Below, piece by piece: positions 1 through 9,200 of a stretch of 64,000 bases of DNA. Under the pieces are notes generated by a model, which was not told the DNA's origin, did not search any database, and worked only from the letters and a program-made list of their open reading frames with translations. The translations under genes and the position numbers were made by a program. The first letter of the stretch is position 1. Every line of letters starts with the position of its first letter. Location: positions 5,642,001 to 5,706,000 of the forward strand of contig NZ_CP114205.1 of NCBI RefSeq assembly GCF_027497495.1, given 5' to 3'. This DNA comes from Streptomyces tubercidicus. GTDB lineage: Bacteria > Actinomycetota > Actinomycetes > Streptomycetales > Streptomycetaceae.

Positions 1-973
1 GCCCCATGACGGCGCAGGTGTCGGGGTGGTCGGCGGTGTGCACCGGCATGTTCGTGGCCTGGTGGATCATGGGCTCCAGGCCGGGAATCAGGGCGCTGCC
101 GCCCGCGAGCACGATGCCGCGCTCCCCGAGGTCGGCCACCAGATCCGGCGGGCAGCGGCGCAGCACGGCGCCGATGCCGTCGAGGATCGAGGTCAGCGGG
201 GTGGTGATGGCGTCCCGTACCCGCTCGGTGTCGACATGCACGGAGCGCGCCATTCCGCTGATCACGTCACGGCCGTGCACCTCGGTGGAGCCGGGGGTGA
301 CCCCGTCGCCACCGGAGAGGATCATCTGGAGCGGGCGTACGGCCTGCCCCGCCAGCATCAGCTCATGGTGCAGCCGCAGATGCTGGACGACCGCGTGGTC
401 GATGGCGTTGCCGCCCACCGGCACGGTCTCCGCGGACACGATCGAACCGAGGGAGAGCACCGCGACCTGCGTGGTTCCGGCACCACACACCACGATCATG
501 GTGGCCTCGGGCTGCTCCACCGGAAGCCCGGACCCCACCGCGGCGGCGACCAGGGTGTCGACCAGCTCCACCCGCCGCGCACCGAGCCCGGTGAGTGTCT
601 CCACGGCCGCCCGCTGTGCCAGCGGCTCACTGCCGTACGGGAGACAGACCGCGGCCCGCATCGCCGGCCGGCGCCGCCAGGACTTGCGCAGCCTGTCGCC
701 GACCAGGGTCCGCAGCAGCCGCTGGGCCATGTCGATATCGACGATGGTGCCGTTGGAGACCGGGCGCACCACCCGGATGTAGTCCGGGGTGCGGCCGTCC
801 ATCACCTCGGCCTGGGCGCCGACCGCCAGCAGCGCCCCGCTGCGGGTGTTGATGGCGGCGACGGTCGGTTCGTCGACGACCAGCCCCTGGTGCTTCACAT
901 ACACCCTGGTCCGGGCCGCGCCGATGTCGATGGCGGCCGAACAGCGCCGCAATTGGGCGAGGCTGATGGTCAT
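1..973 (-). CDS. MreB/Mbl-like rod-shape actin homologue (3' end outside window)
   Basis: An actin-fold cytoskeletal ATPase of the MreB/Mbl type, expected to organise wall synthesis or spore-wall assembly at the membrane. The reading frame starts at the ATG at 971-973, which has a GGAGGA ribosome site a few bases upstream, and stays open to the window edge (324 codons seen). Actin-fold signatures are visible: the phosphate-1 loop AIDIGAARTRV at residues 14-24, the phosphate-2 loop VVCGAGTTQVAVLSLG near residue 160, and the adenosine loop LAGGSALIPG near residue 288. Family MreB proteins are about 340 residues, so only a short tail is missing. The N-terminus MTISLAQLRRC resembles the actinomycete Mbl paralogue rather than canonical MreB (from memory, not searched). 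It lies downstream of the envelope-glycan operon on the same strand, separated by about 190 bp. Confidence 0.88.
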   Translation of the reverse strand, partial: MTISLAQLRRCSAAIDIGAARTRVYVKHQGLVVDEPTVAAINTRSGALLAVGAQAEVMDGRTPDYIRVVRPVSNGTIVDIDMAQRLLRTLVGDRLRKSWRRRPAMRAAVCLPYGSEPLAQRAAVETLTGLGARRVELVDTLVAAAVGSGLPVEQPEATMIVVCGAGTTQVAVLSLGSIVSAETVPVGGNAIDHAVVQHLRLHHELMLAGQAVRPLQMILSGGDGVTPGSTEVHGRDVISGMARSVHVDTERVRDAITTPLTSILDGIGAVLRRCPPDLVADLGERGIVLAGGSALIPGLEPMIHQATNMPVHTADHPDTCAVMG

Positions 974-1006
974 GGGTGATTCCTCCCCGATGGGCCGGTA
1001 TGGGCG

Positions 1007-1040
1007 GAGCGGTCGCGCGGCCGGTTCGCAAGGACCGCTC
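1007..1040. terminator. Candidate hairpin between the glycan operon and the mreB-like gene
   Basis: GAGCGGTC (1007-1014) and GACCGCTC (1033-1040) form perfect 8-bp arms around a GC-rich 18-nt loop. It lies downstream of the operon ending at 1162 and upstream of the mreB-like start, so it could end or attenuate read-through. No T-tract follows. Confidence 0.4.
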
Positions 1041-1161
1041 GTGCGCCATCCTCCGGTCGTGCGGAGGGCGCCGCCCGCTGGAAAGGTCCGCTCGGGGGAC
1101 GGGGGCGGGGCGGTTGCGGCGAAGGGGTGATACGGCGCGGAGCGGGCGGGGCGGCGGGCCC

Positions 1162-1782
1162 TCAGCCGGTCAGTCGCTGGTACAGCCCCCAGGTGAACTC
1201 GGGGACGATCTCCTGCGGGGTGCCGTCGGGGCCGGGCGCGGTGCAGACCAGCTGCCAGCGGGTGGGTGCGCTGCCCTCCTTGGGGCGGGCCGGGGCGAAG
1301 GCGTGCGCGACCTCGTCAACGGTGCAGGACCAGGGCCGCAGATCGGCGGTGCTGCGCAGGTCAGGGGCGGTGGCGCCGGGTGCCCGGACGAGCCAGGCGT
1401 TCCAGACGGCGCCCCGGGCACCGGTGAGGACCTCGAACCGCAGCTCGGGCCAGAGCGGAACCGGCCAGGTCAGGGCCTCACAGCGGAGATCACCGATACG
1501 GCGGGCGGTGACGGTTTCGGGGGCGCCGAGCAGCGCACGATACGGCTGGATCCCGCCGGGCGCTCGCGGGGCATGCATCCGCGCCTGCCAGCGGCGGTTG
1601 GCCTCGCGCATCTCGGCACGGGAGACGCCCAGGGTGCGCAGCGCGTCCTCGACCAGGCCGGGGTGGTGGTCGGCCATCCGGCGCAGCAGGACGACCTGGA
1701 AGGCGACCGGTCCGGGCAGCCCGTAGGGGGTGCCGGGGCCGCCGGGCGGATCATTGTCCGTGGTGTGGTCCATGAGGGACAT
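1162..1782 (-). CDS. Unknown protein, last gene of the glycan operon
   Basis: A 206-residue soluble protein that I do not recognise; no signal peptide or membrane segment is visible. The N-terminal third has a short helical section (AFQVVLLRRMADHHPGLVEDAL, about residues 29-50, split here only for description) and the rest is rich in Trp and Pro, for example ALTWPVPLWPELRF and DLRPWSCTVDEVAHAF, ending EFTWGLYQRL. The start is uncertain: ATG at 1780-1782 or the in-frame ATG at 1771-1773, neither with a clear ribosome site. Either start lies inside the 3' end of the FkbM gene (stop at 1751), so translation is probably coupled to it. The operon position suggests a role linked to the methylated glycan or lipid made upstream, but this is inference only. 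Confidence 0.62.
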   Translation of the reverse strand: MSLMDHTTDNDPPGGPGTPYGLPGPVAFQVVLLRRMADHHPGLVEDALRTLGVSRAEMREANRRWQARMHAPRAPGGIQPYRALLGAPETVTARRIGDLRCEALTWPVPLWPELRFEVLTGARGAVWNAWLVRAPGATAPDLRSTADLRPWSCTVDEVAHAFAPARPKEGSAPTRWQLVCTAPGPDGTPQEIVPEFTWGLYQRLTG

Positions 1783-2608
1783 GGTGGTGGACGGGGCGGT
1801 CCGCGGGGCGTGCGGGGCGCTGCCCGTAGGGGGCGGGGCGCTTCCCGTAAGGTCCGGGGCGCTCCCCGTAGGGGAGGAAGAGTACGGAGTTGACGTAGCG
1901 ACGGTGCGGGGCGAGGGAGCGGCGCAGCAGCCCGTGCTCGGCGACATGACAGGTGCGGGACTGATGGGCGGGCAGATCGAAACCGTCCAGCGGCAGCCAG
2001 CGGTCGCGCGGCAGGACCCAGCCGCGGTAGCCACGGGCGGCCGTCCAGTCCAGTACGGACCCGAGCGGCTGGATGCGGGTCTCCAACTCCACGAACAGTG
2101 CCGGGAATTGGCGTTCGACGGTGCGGGCGGCGCCGCGCAGCACCGCCAGCTCCGCACCCTCCGCGTCGATCTTGATGAGGGTGACGGACGCCAGCCCCAG
2201 CGCGTCCAGCGGGAGACAGGGCACCTCCAGGGCGGCGGCGTGCAGCTCACGGCGTACGAGCGAGGAGACCCCGCGGTCGCCGCGGCCGCCCGGGGGCAGC
2301 CAGAGGGTGGCGCGGCCCGTGTGGTCGGTGGCCGCGGCGGACACCACCTCGACATGCGGGGGAGTGACCGAGGCGAGTAGACGGGCAAGGTGGGGCACCG
2401 GTTCGAGGGTGACTACCCGGTCGGCGCGGCGGGCCAGCCGCCGGGTCCACGGGCCGTACCACCCGCCGATGTCGACGGCCGTGCCGCCGGGCGGGCAGAA
2501 GTCGGGGAGCCGCCGCAGCTCCGGTTCGAAGCGCGGATAGAGCCCCGCCGCCAGCGCCGACACCAGCCGGCCCGGCAGCCGGGGCGCCAGCCGCGCGGCG
2601 AGTGTCAC
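1751..2608 (-). CDS. FkbM-family SAM-dependent methyltransferase with repeat tail
   Basis: Class I methyltransferase of the FkbM type, which typically O-methylates sugars or polyketide hydroxyls. The SAM-binding motif VDIGGWYGPW lies at residues 45-54, the acidic ribose-binding end of strand 2 is LEP at 68-70, and the FkbM hallmark IKIDAEGAE is at 145-153. Length is 285 residues, a little longer than the usual 230-250 because of a C-terminal tail: three heptads of the form PYG(E/K/Q)RP(G/A) at about 246-266, then a His/Pro-rich end. The start is GTG at 2606-2608, overlapping the stop of the Trm112-like gene in a GTGA junction, so the two are translationally coupled. The likely acceptor is the glycan or glycolipid of this operon. 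Confidence 0.83.
   Translation of the reverse strand: MTLAARLAPRLPGRLVSALAAGLYPRFEPELRRLPDFCPPGGTAVDIGGWYGPWTRRLARRADRVVTLEPVPHLARLLASVTPPHVEVVSAAATDHTGRATLWLPPGGRGDRGVSSLVRRELHAAALEVPCLPLDALGLASVTLIKIDAEGAELAVLRGAARTVERQFPALFVELETRIQPLGSVLDWTAARGYRGWVLPRDRWLPLDGFDLPAHQSRTCHVAEHGLLRRSLAPHRRYVNSVLFLPYGERPGPYGKRPAPYGQRPARPADRPVHHHVPHGPHHGQ
1814..1876. repeat. Three 21-bp tandem repeats inside the FkbM gene
   Basis: Three consecutive units at 1814-1834, 1835-1855 and 1856-1876 share GGGGCGCT-CCCGTA. They are in frame and encode the PYG-x-RPA heptads at the C-terminus of the methyltransferase, so copy-number change would lengthen or shorten the tail without a frameshift. Confidence 0.85.
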
Positions 2609-2829
2609 GAGCCCGGTTCCCGGTCCGTGAGCCGGCGCAGCGCGCGCAGATGCTCGGCGTCGGTGAGCTGTTCGCCGGAGGAGGGCAGGAGTTGGGGGAT
2701 GCCGTCGAGGATCGGATAGCGGCGGCGCAGCCGGGGGTTGTAGAGGGCGTCACCGGGGGCGAGCAGCGACAGCGGGCCCTTGTCGAGGGGGCAGACCAGG
2801 ATCGTCAGCAGCGGGTCATCGGCCTTCAT
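2605..2829 (-). CDS. Trm112/UPF0434-family small protein
   Basis: A 74-residue protein of the Trm112-like family. It shows the family signature ILVCPLDKGPL at residues 10-20 and YNPRLRRRYPILDGIPQLLP at about 30-49. In other organisms Trm112 is a small activating subunit of methyltransferases. Only one Cys of the zinc-binding set remains (CPLD in place of CPxC), which I recall as common in actinobacterial members. The ATG at 2827-2829 has a GGAG site 6 nt upstream. It overlaps the DMT gene upstream by 14 nt and the FkbM gene downstream by 3-4 nt. With three methyltransferases in the operon, a methyltransferase-partner role is attractive but unproven. Confidence 0.8.
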   Translation of the reverse strand: MKADDPLLTILVCPLDKGPLSLLAPGDALYNPRLRRRYPILDGIPQLLPSSGEQLTDAEHLRALRRLTDREPGS

Positions 2830-3757
2830 GGAGCGGCTCCGGGGTTCGGGTGGGGGACGCGGGGGACGTGGGGGCGGGCGGATCATGGCGGGGCAGTGCG
2901 AGCAGCACCACCACGGCGACGGCGGTGCCGCCCAGCCGCAGCGCCCGCCGCAGTGGATCGGCGGGCAGTGGCTCACCGAACGCCACGGTGCCGCAGACGA
3001 CGGTGAACACGCAGGTCACGGTGGTGCAGACGGGGACGATCAGGGAGGCCCGGCAGCGCTGCAGGGCGGTCTGGGACAGCACCAGACCGGCGGCCCCGGT
3101 GACCAGCAGGAGGTACGGGTAGGGCGAGCGGAGCAGCCGGCCGGCGGCGGCCGGGAGGTCGTCGGGCGTCAGCAGCCCGGCGACGCCCTTGATGGCCAGC
3201 GAACTGACCCCGTAGAGGAGGCCGACCGCCACCCCGTAGGGGACACCCGCCGTCGGCCGCCGGTGGCGGCGCCGGGCACGCCGTTCCGCCGAGCCGTACA
3301 GCAGCAGCCCGGCGGCCAGCGACGGCACCGCGATCAGCAGCAGCGTGGCGGGCGGTGCGGTGCGGGCCACGGCCCGTGCGTCCTCGCCCTGGAGGGAGGC
3401 GATGACCATCGCCAGCGCGACCAGGATCGCCACCATGCCCTGCCGCTCCCGGCCGCTGGTCCGCTCGCCCAGCACCACCGAGGACAGCAGCAGCAAGAGG
3501 ACCAGGCCCGAGACGAACAGGCCCTGGGCGGCGGCGAGCGGCAGGGTCCGGTAGACGGCGAGCTGGGCGGCGAAACCGGCCGCCAGGGCGAGCGACCCGG
3601 CCAGCCACAGCGGGCTGGACAGCAGCCGTACGACGACCCTTACGGGCTGCCGGGTGCTCAGCGCGGGCAGCCCGGCCAGTGCGCGTTTCTCCAGCACGAA
3701 GCCGGTGCTGTACAGGACGTTGGCGAGCAGCGCGGACGCCACGCCCCACCACGGCAC
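2816..3757 (-). CDS. DMT/EamA-like membrane transporter
   Basis: A 313-residue integral membrane protein with about nine or ten hydrophobic helices, typical of the drug/metabolite transporter superfamily. The first helix, WWGVASALLANVLYSTGFVL, starts at residue 2, and a helix-loop repeat (GLVLLLLLSSVVLGER, later CVFTVVCGTVAFGEP) gives the two-fold EamA pattern. DMT members include lipid-linked sugar flippases of the ArnE/F type, so export of a glycan precursor is possible. I chose GTG at 3755-3757 because GGGGAG lies 7 nt upstream; an upstream ATG at 3782-3784 would add nine residues and overlap the previous gene. The C-terminus is Pro-rich and cytoplasmic. Confidence 0.8.
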   Translation of the reverse strand: MPWWGVASALLANVLYSTGFVLEKRALAGLPALSTRQPVRVVVRLLSSPLWLAGSLALAAGFAAQLAVYRTLPLAAAQGLFVSGLVLLLLLSSVVLGERTSGRERQGMVAILVALAMVIASLQGEDARAVARTAPPATLLLIAVPSLAAGLLLYGSAERRARRRHRRPTAGVPYGVAVGLLYGVSSLAIKGVAGLLTPDDLPAAAGRLLRSPYPYLLLVTGAAGLVLSQTALQRCRASLIVPVCTTVTCVFTVVCGTVAFGEPLPADPLRRALRLGGTAVAVVVLLALPRHDPPAPTSPASPTRTPEPLHEGR

Positions 3758-3761
3758 CGCG

Positions 3762-4499
3762 CTACTCCCCTGCCCGGCGGGCATGCGCGAGCAGGATCGA
3801 AGCCAGCGACGGGACGCGGCAGGCGGCGCGGTCCAGGGGGCGCAGCGGCCGCGGCACATCGTGATACGGCGCACCGGCGATCCGTACGACCTCGAAGCCG
3901 GACGCCCTGAGGAAACCGCGCAGGGCACGGGCCGTGTAGAGCCGCAAATGGCCGACTACCTGGGTGCCGGGCCGGCCGTGGATCCGGCGCATGCTCACCT
4001 CCGAGAAGACGGGCTGGACCCCGGCGAGCAGCAGCCCGCGGTTGTACCAGGCGGCGAGGTTGGGGGTGGAGAGCATCAGATGGCCGCCCGGGCGCAGCAC
4101 CCGGCGCAGCTCGTCCAGGGCGGCGTCGGGGTCGACGAGATGCTCGATGACCTCGCTGAAGAGGACGGCGTCGGCGGAGCCCGCCGCGAACGGCAGCCCG
4201 CCGCCGGTGAGTTCGCCGCGCACCGCACAGGGGATCCGGGTCCGGGCGCGCCGCAGGGCGTCCTGTGACCAGTCGACGCCGATCAGCCGGTGACCGGCGA
4301 GCAGCTCCGCCGCGATGGCCGCCGCCGAGCCGTCGCCGCAGCCGATGTCCAGGATGGTGGCGGCCGGTGCCCCGCCGCGTACGGGCCCGAGGGCAGCCGC
4401 CAGGAGCCGGGCCTGCCGTCGGCTGCGGGCGGCGCCGGACGCGACCGGCACGGCGGGGTTCTCGTAGAAGTCCCGCAGCGCGGCCGGGGGCCGGGTCAT
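3762..4499 (-). CDS. Class I SAM-dependent methyltransferase
   Basis: A 245-residue methyltransferase of the UbiE/Methyltransf_11 type. Motif I, ILDIGCGDGSAAA, is at residues 49-61; the acidic residue of motif II is in GVDWSQDAL; motif III/IV is VLFSEVIEHLVDPDAAL followed by LRPGGHLMLSTPN. It lacks membrane segments. The ATG at 4497-4499 overlaps the preceding stop codon (ATGA), so translation is coupled to the acyltransferase gene. The substrate cannot be read from the sequence; the neighbours suggest a sugar or lipid intermediate. Confidence 0.85.
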   Translation of the reverse strand: MTRPPAALRDFYENPAVPVASGAARSRRQARLLAAALGPVRGGAPAATILDIGCGDGSAAAIAAELLAGHRLIGVDWSQDALRRARTRIPCAVRGELTGGGLPFAAGSADAVLFSEVIEHLVDPDAALDELRRVLRPGGHLMLSTPNLAAWYNRGLLLAGVQPVFSEVSMRRIHGRPGTQVVGHLRLYTARALRGFLRASGFEVVRIAGAPYHDVPRPLRPLDRAACRVPSLASILLAHARRAGE

Positions 4500-6292
4500 C
4501 GGGCCGCTCCGTCGGCCGGGGTCGGGGTCCAGGCGGTGGCGGCCAGGGAGGAGCGGAACAGATCGCCGAGCCGGGCGCCGGCCGCGTCGTCCAGGAGGGC
4601 CGGGGACCAGCGCAGCGCCACCTGGATCCGGTCCGCCACGGAGGCCGTGGTGACGGTGAGACCGCGCGGCATCCTGGCCGGTGCGGAGAACCACACCGCG
4701 GTCGGCCGCCCGGCGTCCCCGAAGTCCAGCGGGTACGGGATCCGGCCGATGTTGGACAGCAGGGTGGTGGAGGTCCAGGGCGCGGCGGCGGTGCGCAGCG
4801 CGCGGGTGACCGCGCCGCGCAGCATGACCGGGAGGACGGGGGCGGTCAACAGCGTTGTGGGAACCCCTAGTTGACGTCCCGGAGGTGCGGCCTTGAGAGC
4901 GCGGGTACGGGCGGCGGTGCGCCGCAGCAGCCGGGCCACCGCGTCCGGTTCGGGCGGATCGGCGGTGAGCGGCCCGGCATCCCGCCGCTCCTCGGGGCCG
5001 AACCCGACCGTCAGCAGCCGGGTGCCGTTGCCGATGGGCATGTCGGCGCCGCGCGGCCGGTCGTCGACGGGCATGGTGATGGTGATGGGGGAGGTGGACG
5101 GGGAGGGGGCGCCGTGGGGGCCGGTCGGGGCGTTCAGGCGGTTCCAGCGGGCGATCATCAGCCAGGTGGCGACCAGGAGTTGGTCGTTGACGGTGTAGGG
5201 CGCTGCTTGGCCGGGAGCGCGTGGTGGGCGGGGTGGGATGGGCAGGTTGGTCAGGAGCATGCCGTTGCCGGGCGGGGTGCCGTGGCCGGGCGGGGCGTCG
5301 TGTGCGGGCCGGGCGTTGTGGCCGGGGCGGGCGTCGTGTTTGGACCGGTCGTCGTGTTCGGGCCGGGTGCTGCGGCCGGGTCGGCCGCCGTGGCCGGACC
5401 GGTCTCCGTGTGGAGTGCGGCTGGGGGCGGCGGCTATACGGGCCGGTCGGGAGAAGCGCTGTCCCGCCGCCGGCCGGTCGTCGGCCTGCGGGCGTTCCGT
5501 ACCGGGGCCGGCGGCGCGTACGGGGGACGGGCCAGGGGCGCTGTCGGCACCGCCGTACAGCGCGGCGGCGGTGGCCAGCACCCGCAGACAGGCCGGCCCG
5601 TCCAGAGCGGTGTGATGGACGGTGAGGAGCAGTACGGTGCCGCCGCCCGCCTCCTCGATCACCTCCAGCCGTACGGGCGGCGAGGCGTCCAGCGGCGGGC
5701 AGGCGTCGAGCGCGCGTCGCCGGGCGCGGGCCAGCGCCTCGGGGCCGGGCGGCGGGAAGTCGACCGGGTCCACGTCCGGGGCGGCGGTGAGCTGCCAGGT
5801 GTAGTGGCGGTGCCACCAGCGGACCGGCGCCTGGCGCATCAGGATGCGCGGATGGCGGGCGAGCGCCCGGTGGAACGCGGTGCGGAGCCTGGCCGGGTCG
5901 ACCCGGCCGGGGAGGTGCACTTCGATGTGCACGGTCTCCGGCTGGCTGTCGTCCAGACAGTGGCGGGAGATCTCGTCCACGGTGGGGAAGGGGACGCGGG
6001 CGAGGGTGATGGCGGGGGGTTGGGTTTCGGTGGGGGGTTGGGTTCTGTTGGAGGGCTGGCGTCCGTCGTGGGGTTGGCTTCTGCCGTGGGGCTGGCTCAC
6101 GTTGGGGCGCTGGCTCCTGCCGTGGGGCTGGTTTCCGCTGGGGGTCTGGCTCCCCCCACCCCCGAACCCACCCCCCGCCCCCTCCCCCGAAGGGGGAGAG
6201 GGGGAGGGGGCGGGGGAGAGCTCGGACGGGGCGTCGGGTGGTTCGCCCCGCTTGTCGGGTGGTTCTGGCCGGGCTGGCTGGAGTGCGGTCAT
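4496..6292 (-). CDS. Stand-alone condensation-domain acyltransferase with low-complexity insert
   Basis: A 598-residue protein built on the condensation/PapA/WS-DGAT fold. The catalytic motif HHTALDG is at residues 226-232, matching HHxxxDG, where the second His acts as general base. C-terminal core elements are also present (TLLSNIGRIPYPLDFGDAG; VWFSAPARMPRGLTV). No adenylation or carrier domain is fused, so it probably transfers an acyl group from CoA or a carrier to a hydroxyl, like mycobacterial PapA enzymes. Two parts are odd: a disordered N-terminus (residues 1-95, repeating QPHGRSQ-like units) and an Arg/His/Pro/Gly-rich insert after the active site (about 255-345, repeating R-P-x-H-D/N). 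Start and stop overlap both neighbours as ATGA junctions. Confidence 0.78.
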   Translation of the reverse strand: MTALQPARPEPPDKRGEPPDAPSELSPAPSPSPPSGEGAGGGFGGGGSQTPSGNQPHGRSQRPNVSQPHGRSQPHDGRQPSNRTQPPTETQPPAITLARVPFPTVDEISRHCLDDSQPETVHIEVHLPGRVDPARLRTAFHRALARHPRILMRQAPVRWWHRHYTWQLTAAPDVDPVDFPPPGPEALARARRRALDACPPLDASPPVRLEVIEEAGGGTVLLLTVHHTALDGPACLRVLATAAALYGGADSAPGPSPVRAAGPGTERPQADDRPAAGQRFSRPARIAAAPSRTPHGDRSGHGGRPGRSTRPEHDDRSKHDARPGHNARPAHDAPPGHGTPPGNGMLLTNLPIPPRPPRAPGQAAPYTVNDQLLVATWLMIARWNRLNAPTGPHGAPSPSTSPITITMPVDDRPRGADMPIGNGTRLLTVGFGPEERRDAGPLTADPPEPDAVARLLRRTAARTRALKAAPPGRQLGVPTTLLTAPVLPVMLRGAVTRALRTAAAPWTSTTLLSNIGRIPYPLDFGDAGRPTAVWFSAPARMPRGLTVTTASVADRIQVALRWSPALLDDAAGARLGDLFRSSLAATAWTPTPADGAAR

Positions 6293-9200
6293 CGGGTGGT
6301 GCCCTCCCCGCTGTTGTCGGTCGGCGTGACGGGCCCGCTGCCGGTCGGCCGTACGGGCCCGCTCGACCGGGACCGGTGCCGCTCTGCCCAGTTCGGGCCG
6401 GGGCCCGGTGCCGGTCCCCGGGCCACGATGGGACGTCCGACAGCGGCCGGACCGCCATCACGGCTCTGCGCCCTGCGCGGAAGCGGCGGTGGCGCGGACG
6501 GGGCGTGCGCGCCAGGCGGGTCAACCGGTGCGGACGACCCGGACGACCCGGACGGCCCGGACGGTCCAGGCGTTCCAGGCCGCCCGGACAGCCCGGACAG
6601 CCCGGACAGCCCGGTTGACCCTCTCCCCGCCCCGTACGCATCCGCCCCCGGCTCCGCCCCATCCGCACCCATCCCCGGCTCCGCCCCATCCGCACCCATC
6701 CCCGGCCCCTCCCCGGACGCCGGCTGCCGCGCTGCCCGGCCGCCCGGCACGGTGACCACCGCCGCCGTCAGCGCGAGCAGCGCCAGGGCCTGTGCGGTGC
6801 CGCTGAAGGCGCCCTCGCCCGCGGCATGGGGCTCGCCCGCTCCGAGGGCCGCGACGACTCCGGCGCCCACCATCGCCACCAGGGCCAGCGGGACGAGGAG
6901 TTGTGGCCGGAAGTGCGCCACCAGCGCCAGGGCCGGCACGATCAGGGCGTAGGGGCCGGAGGCCAGGGCCAGCACCGCGGTCAGTGCCAGGACGCCCAGG
7001 ACCCAGGACGGGGCGGGTGGGGGCAGCGCTGCGGGCGGCGGGGTGCGGGGGGAGCGGCGGACGAGGGCGGAGACGAGCAGGAGCGCGACGCCGAGGGCAC
7101 CGCCGACCAGTCCCAGGTCGTAGGCGATGGCAGGGGCGTAGGAGAGCTCGACGGTCCCGCCTGCTCCGGCCGGGATGAGGAAGGACTGTTGCCAGCCGTC
7201 GATCCGGAGCGGGGTCAGCCGACGGCCGTTGAGGGTGGCCTGCCAGCCGTCGTTGGCGTTCTCGTGCATCTGGAGGTAGACGGCCCGGCCGGCGCCGACC
7301 GCGACGCTGCGGCGGTCCCCCGACCAGTCCTCGGCGGAGACCTTCCGCACCGGCGCGGCGGTCTCCTGCGCCGGTCCGGCGGACTCCTGGGCCGGTCCGG
7401 CGGCCTCCTGGGCCGGTCCGCCACCCGCGGCACCCGGCCCCGCCCCGTCCCCCCGCCGCAACGTAACCCCCACCAACCCCAACGGCCCCTGTCCCCCGGC
7501 CTCCACCCGATGGCGCCCCGACGGCAGTTCCAGCCGCCCGTCGCGGGCCGGTCCGGCGCACAGCCGTACTTGCACCGGGCGGCGTTCCGTGAGGTCGCGG
7601 ACATACCCGGCGGCCTTGGTGGCGTGCAGGACGCCGTCGACGGCGAGCATCGGGCCCTGGCCGCAGCCGAGGGAGAAGCGGGCGTCGGCGGCGGGGCGTG
7701 GGGTGCGGTAGGAGTCGAGTGCGGGGAGGTGGATCTCGCTGAGGCCGACCGGGAGTTGGAGTGGCCGGCCGGCTACCGGGTTGTGCAGGGTCAGGGGTTT
7801 GACCTTGCTGATGGTGATGTCGAGGCGGTCGGTGGTGATCGGGTCGAAGCGGGCCTGGCCGTTCTCGTCGACGCCCGCGGTGGCCGCCCCGTCCGGCGAG
7901 TTGACCAGGATCTGTTCCGGACGGGTGGCGAGACCGCCGGCCCCGGCCAGCACGATCTGGTCGATCTTCTTCCGGCCGGGCCAGCGCAGATGCACGGTGG
8001 GCCGGTCCCCGGCGATCCAGGCGGTGGTCAGATCGCCGTCGACGAGGTTGCGGGGGCTGAGCGAGGGGCCGAAGCCGAAGGCGGTGGAGTCGGCGGTGGC
8101 GGTGATCCGGTTGCGGTGGCCCGGTGCGAGGCGGTCCAGGAGCTGGTCGAGTTCGGGGCCGGGAACGGCCAGGGCCTGCCCGGAGATCCCGTAGGGGGCG
8201 GCGGCGCCGGTGTGGAACTGGCGGTGCAGCCCGGATTCCGCGGAGACCGGGGAGAGGCCGCCGGGGTCGCTGCCGCGGTGCAGCGAGATGATCTCGGCGG
8301 GGGCGTCGGAACGCCCGGCGTCGGTGGGGAGTTGCAGCAGCCGGGTGACCTGGACGCCGGGGACGGAGATCTCCCGGAATCCGGAGCCGGAGAGTCCGGC
8401 CCGTGGTGTCTGGGAGCCGAGGATCGTCACCTTCAGCCAACTCGTCCGGCCGGGCGGGGCCTTGACCCGCTGCGGTGTCCCGTCGGGGCGCAGGGTGTCC
8501 TCCGTACTGCCCCGGTCGGTCTGTACCCGTACGGAGGTCGGGGCGGCGCGCAGCCCGTCCCCGGGCAGGGGAGTCAGGGACAGGGCGGAGGGGAGGGTGA
8601 CGGGCCGGTTGAAGGCGATCCGGACCCACTGGCCCACGGGGTCGCCGGTGCTGCCCTCCGCCCAGGCGGTGTCGGGGTCGCCGTCGAAGGCGTTGACCGG
8701 GTCGTACTGCGGCAGGTGGAAGAGCCAGTTGCCGCTGGTGGACGCGGTGACCGAGGAGGCGCCGCGGAGGACGGCGGTGGTCTGGTGGCCGGGGCCGGTG
8801 GTCGGCAGGATCTGCCGGGGCGGGCGGCCGGGGTCCTGGACGCTGTCGGGAGGGTTCCGCTCACCGGCGGTGTAGGTGTACGAGGTGTTGCTGTTGACCA
8901 GCCCGAAGCGGGTGTCGGCGCGGCGCAGTCCGTCGGCGGTCAGCTGGAGCGGCGGGGTGCCGAGGCCGGGGTGGCGGTCGCCGGTCAGCACGGTGGCGCG
9001 GTGCCGCAGCGACGGGTCGGCGGACAGCTGGAGGAGGGCTTCGGGGCCGCCGCTGAGCTGTGCGGTGTCGGCGACGGCCCGGGTGGTGACCGGGCCGGGC
9101 TCGGTGGTGTCCCGCGGTCGGTAGATCTCGACGGCGCGCTGGCGCGGATAGAGGCCCTGGACCTGGAGGGGTGCCCCGGAGGGGATCCGGCCGCCGGTGG

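Noticed and set aside
3762..6695. A 977-codon open frame that would fuse a long Arg/Pro-rich region to the methyltransferase
   Set aside because: The N-terminal 730 residues are a shadow frame of the acyltransferase and GT-C genes; the methyltransferase has its own ATG in an ATGA overlap at 4496-4499.
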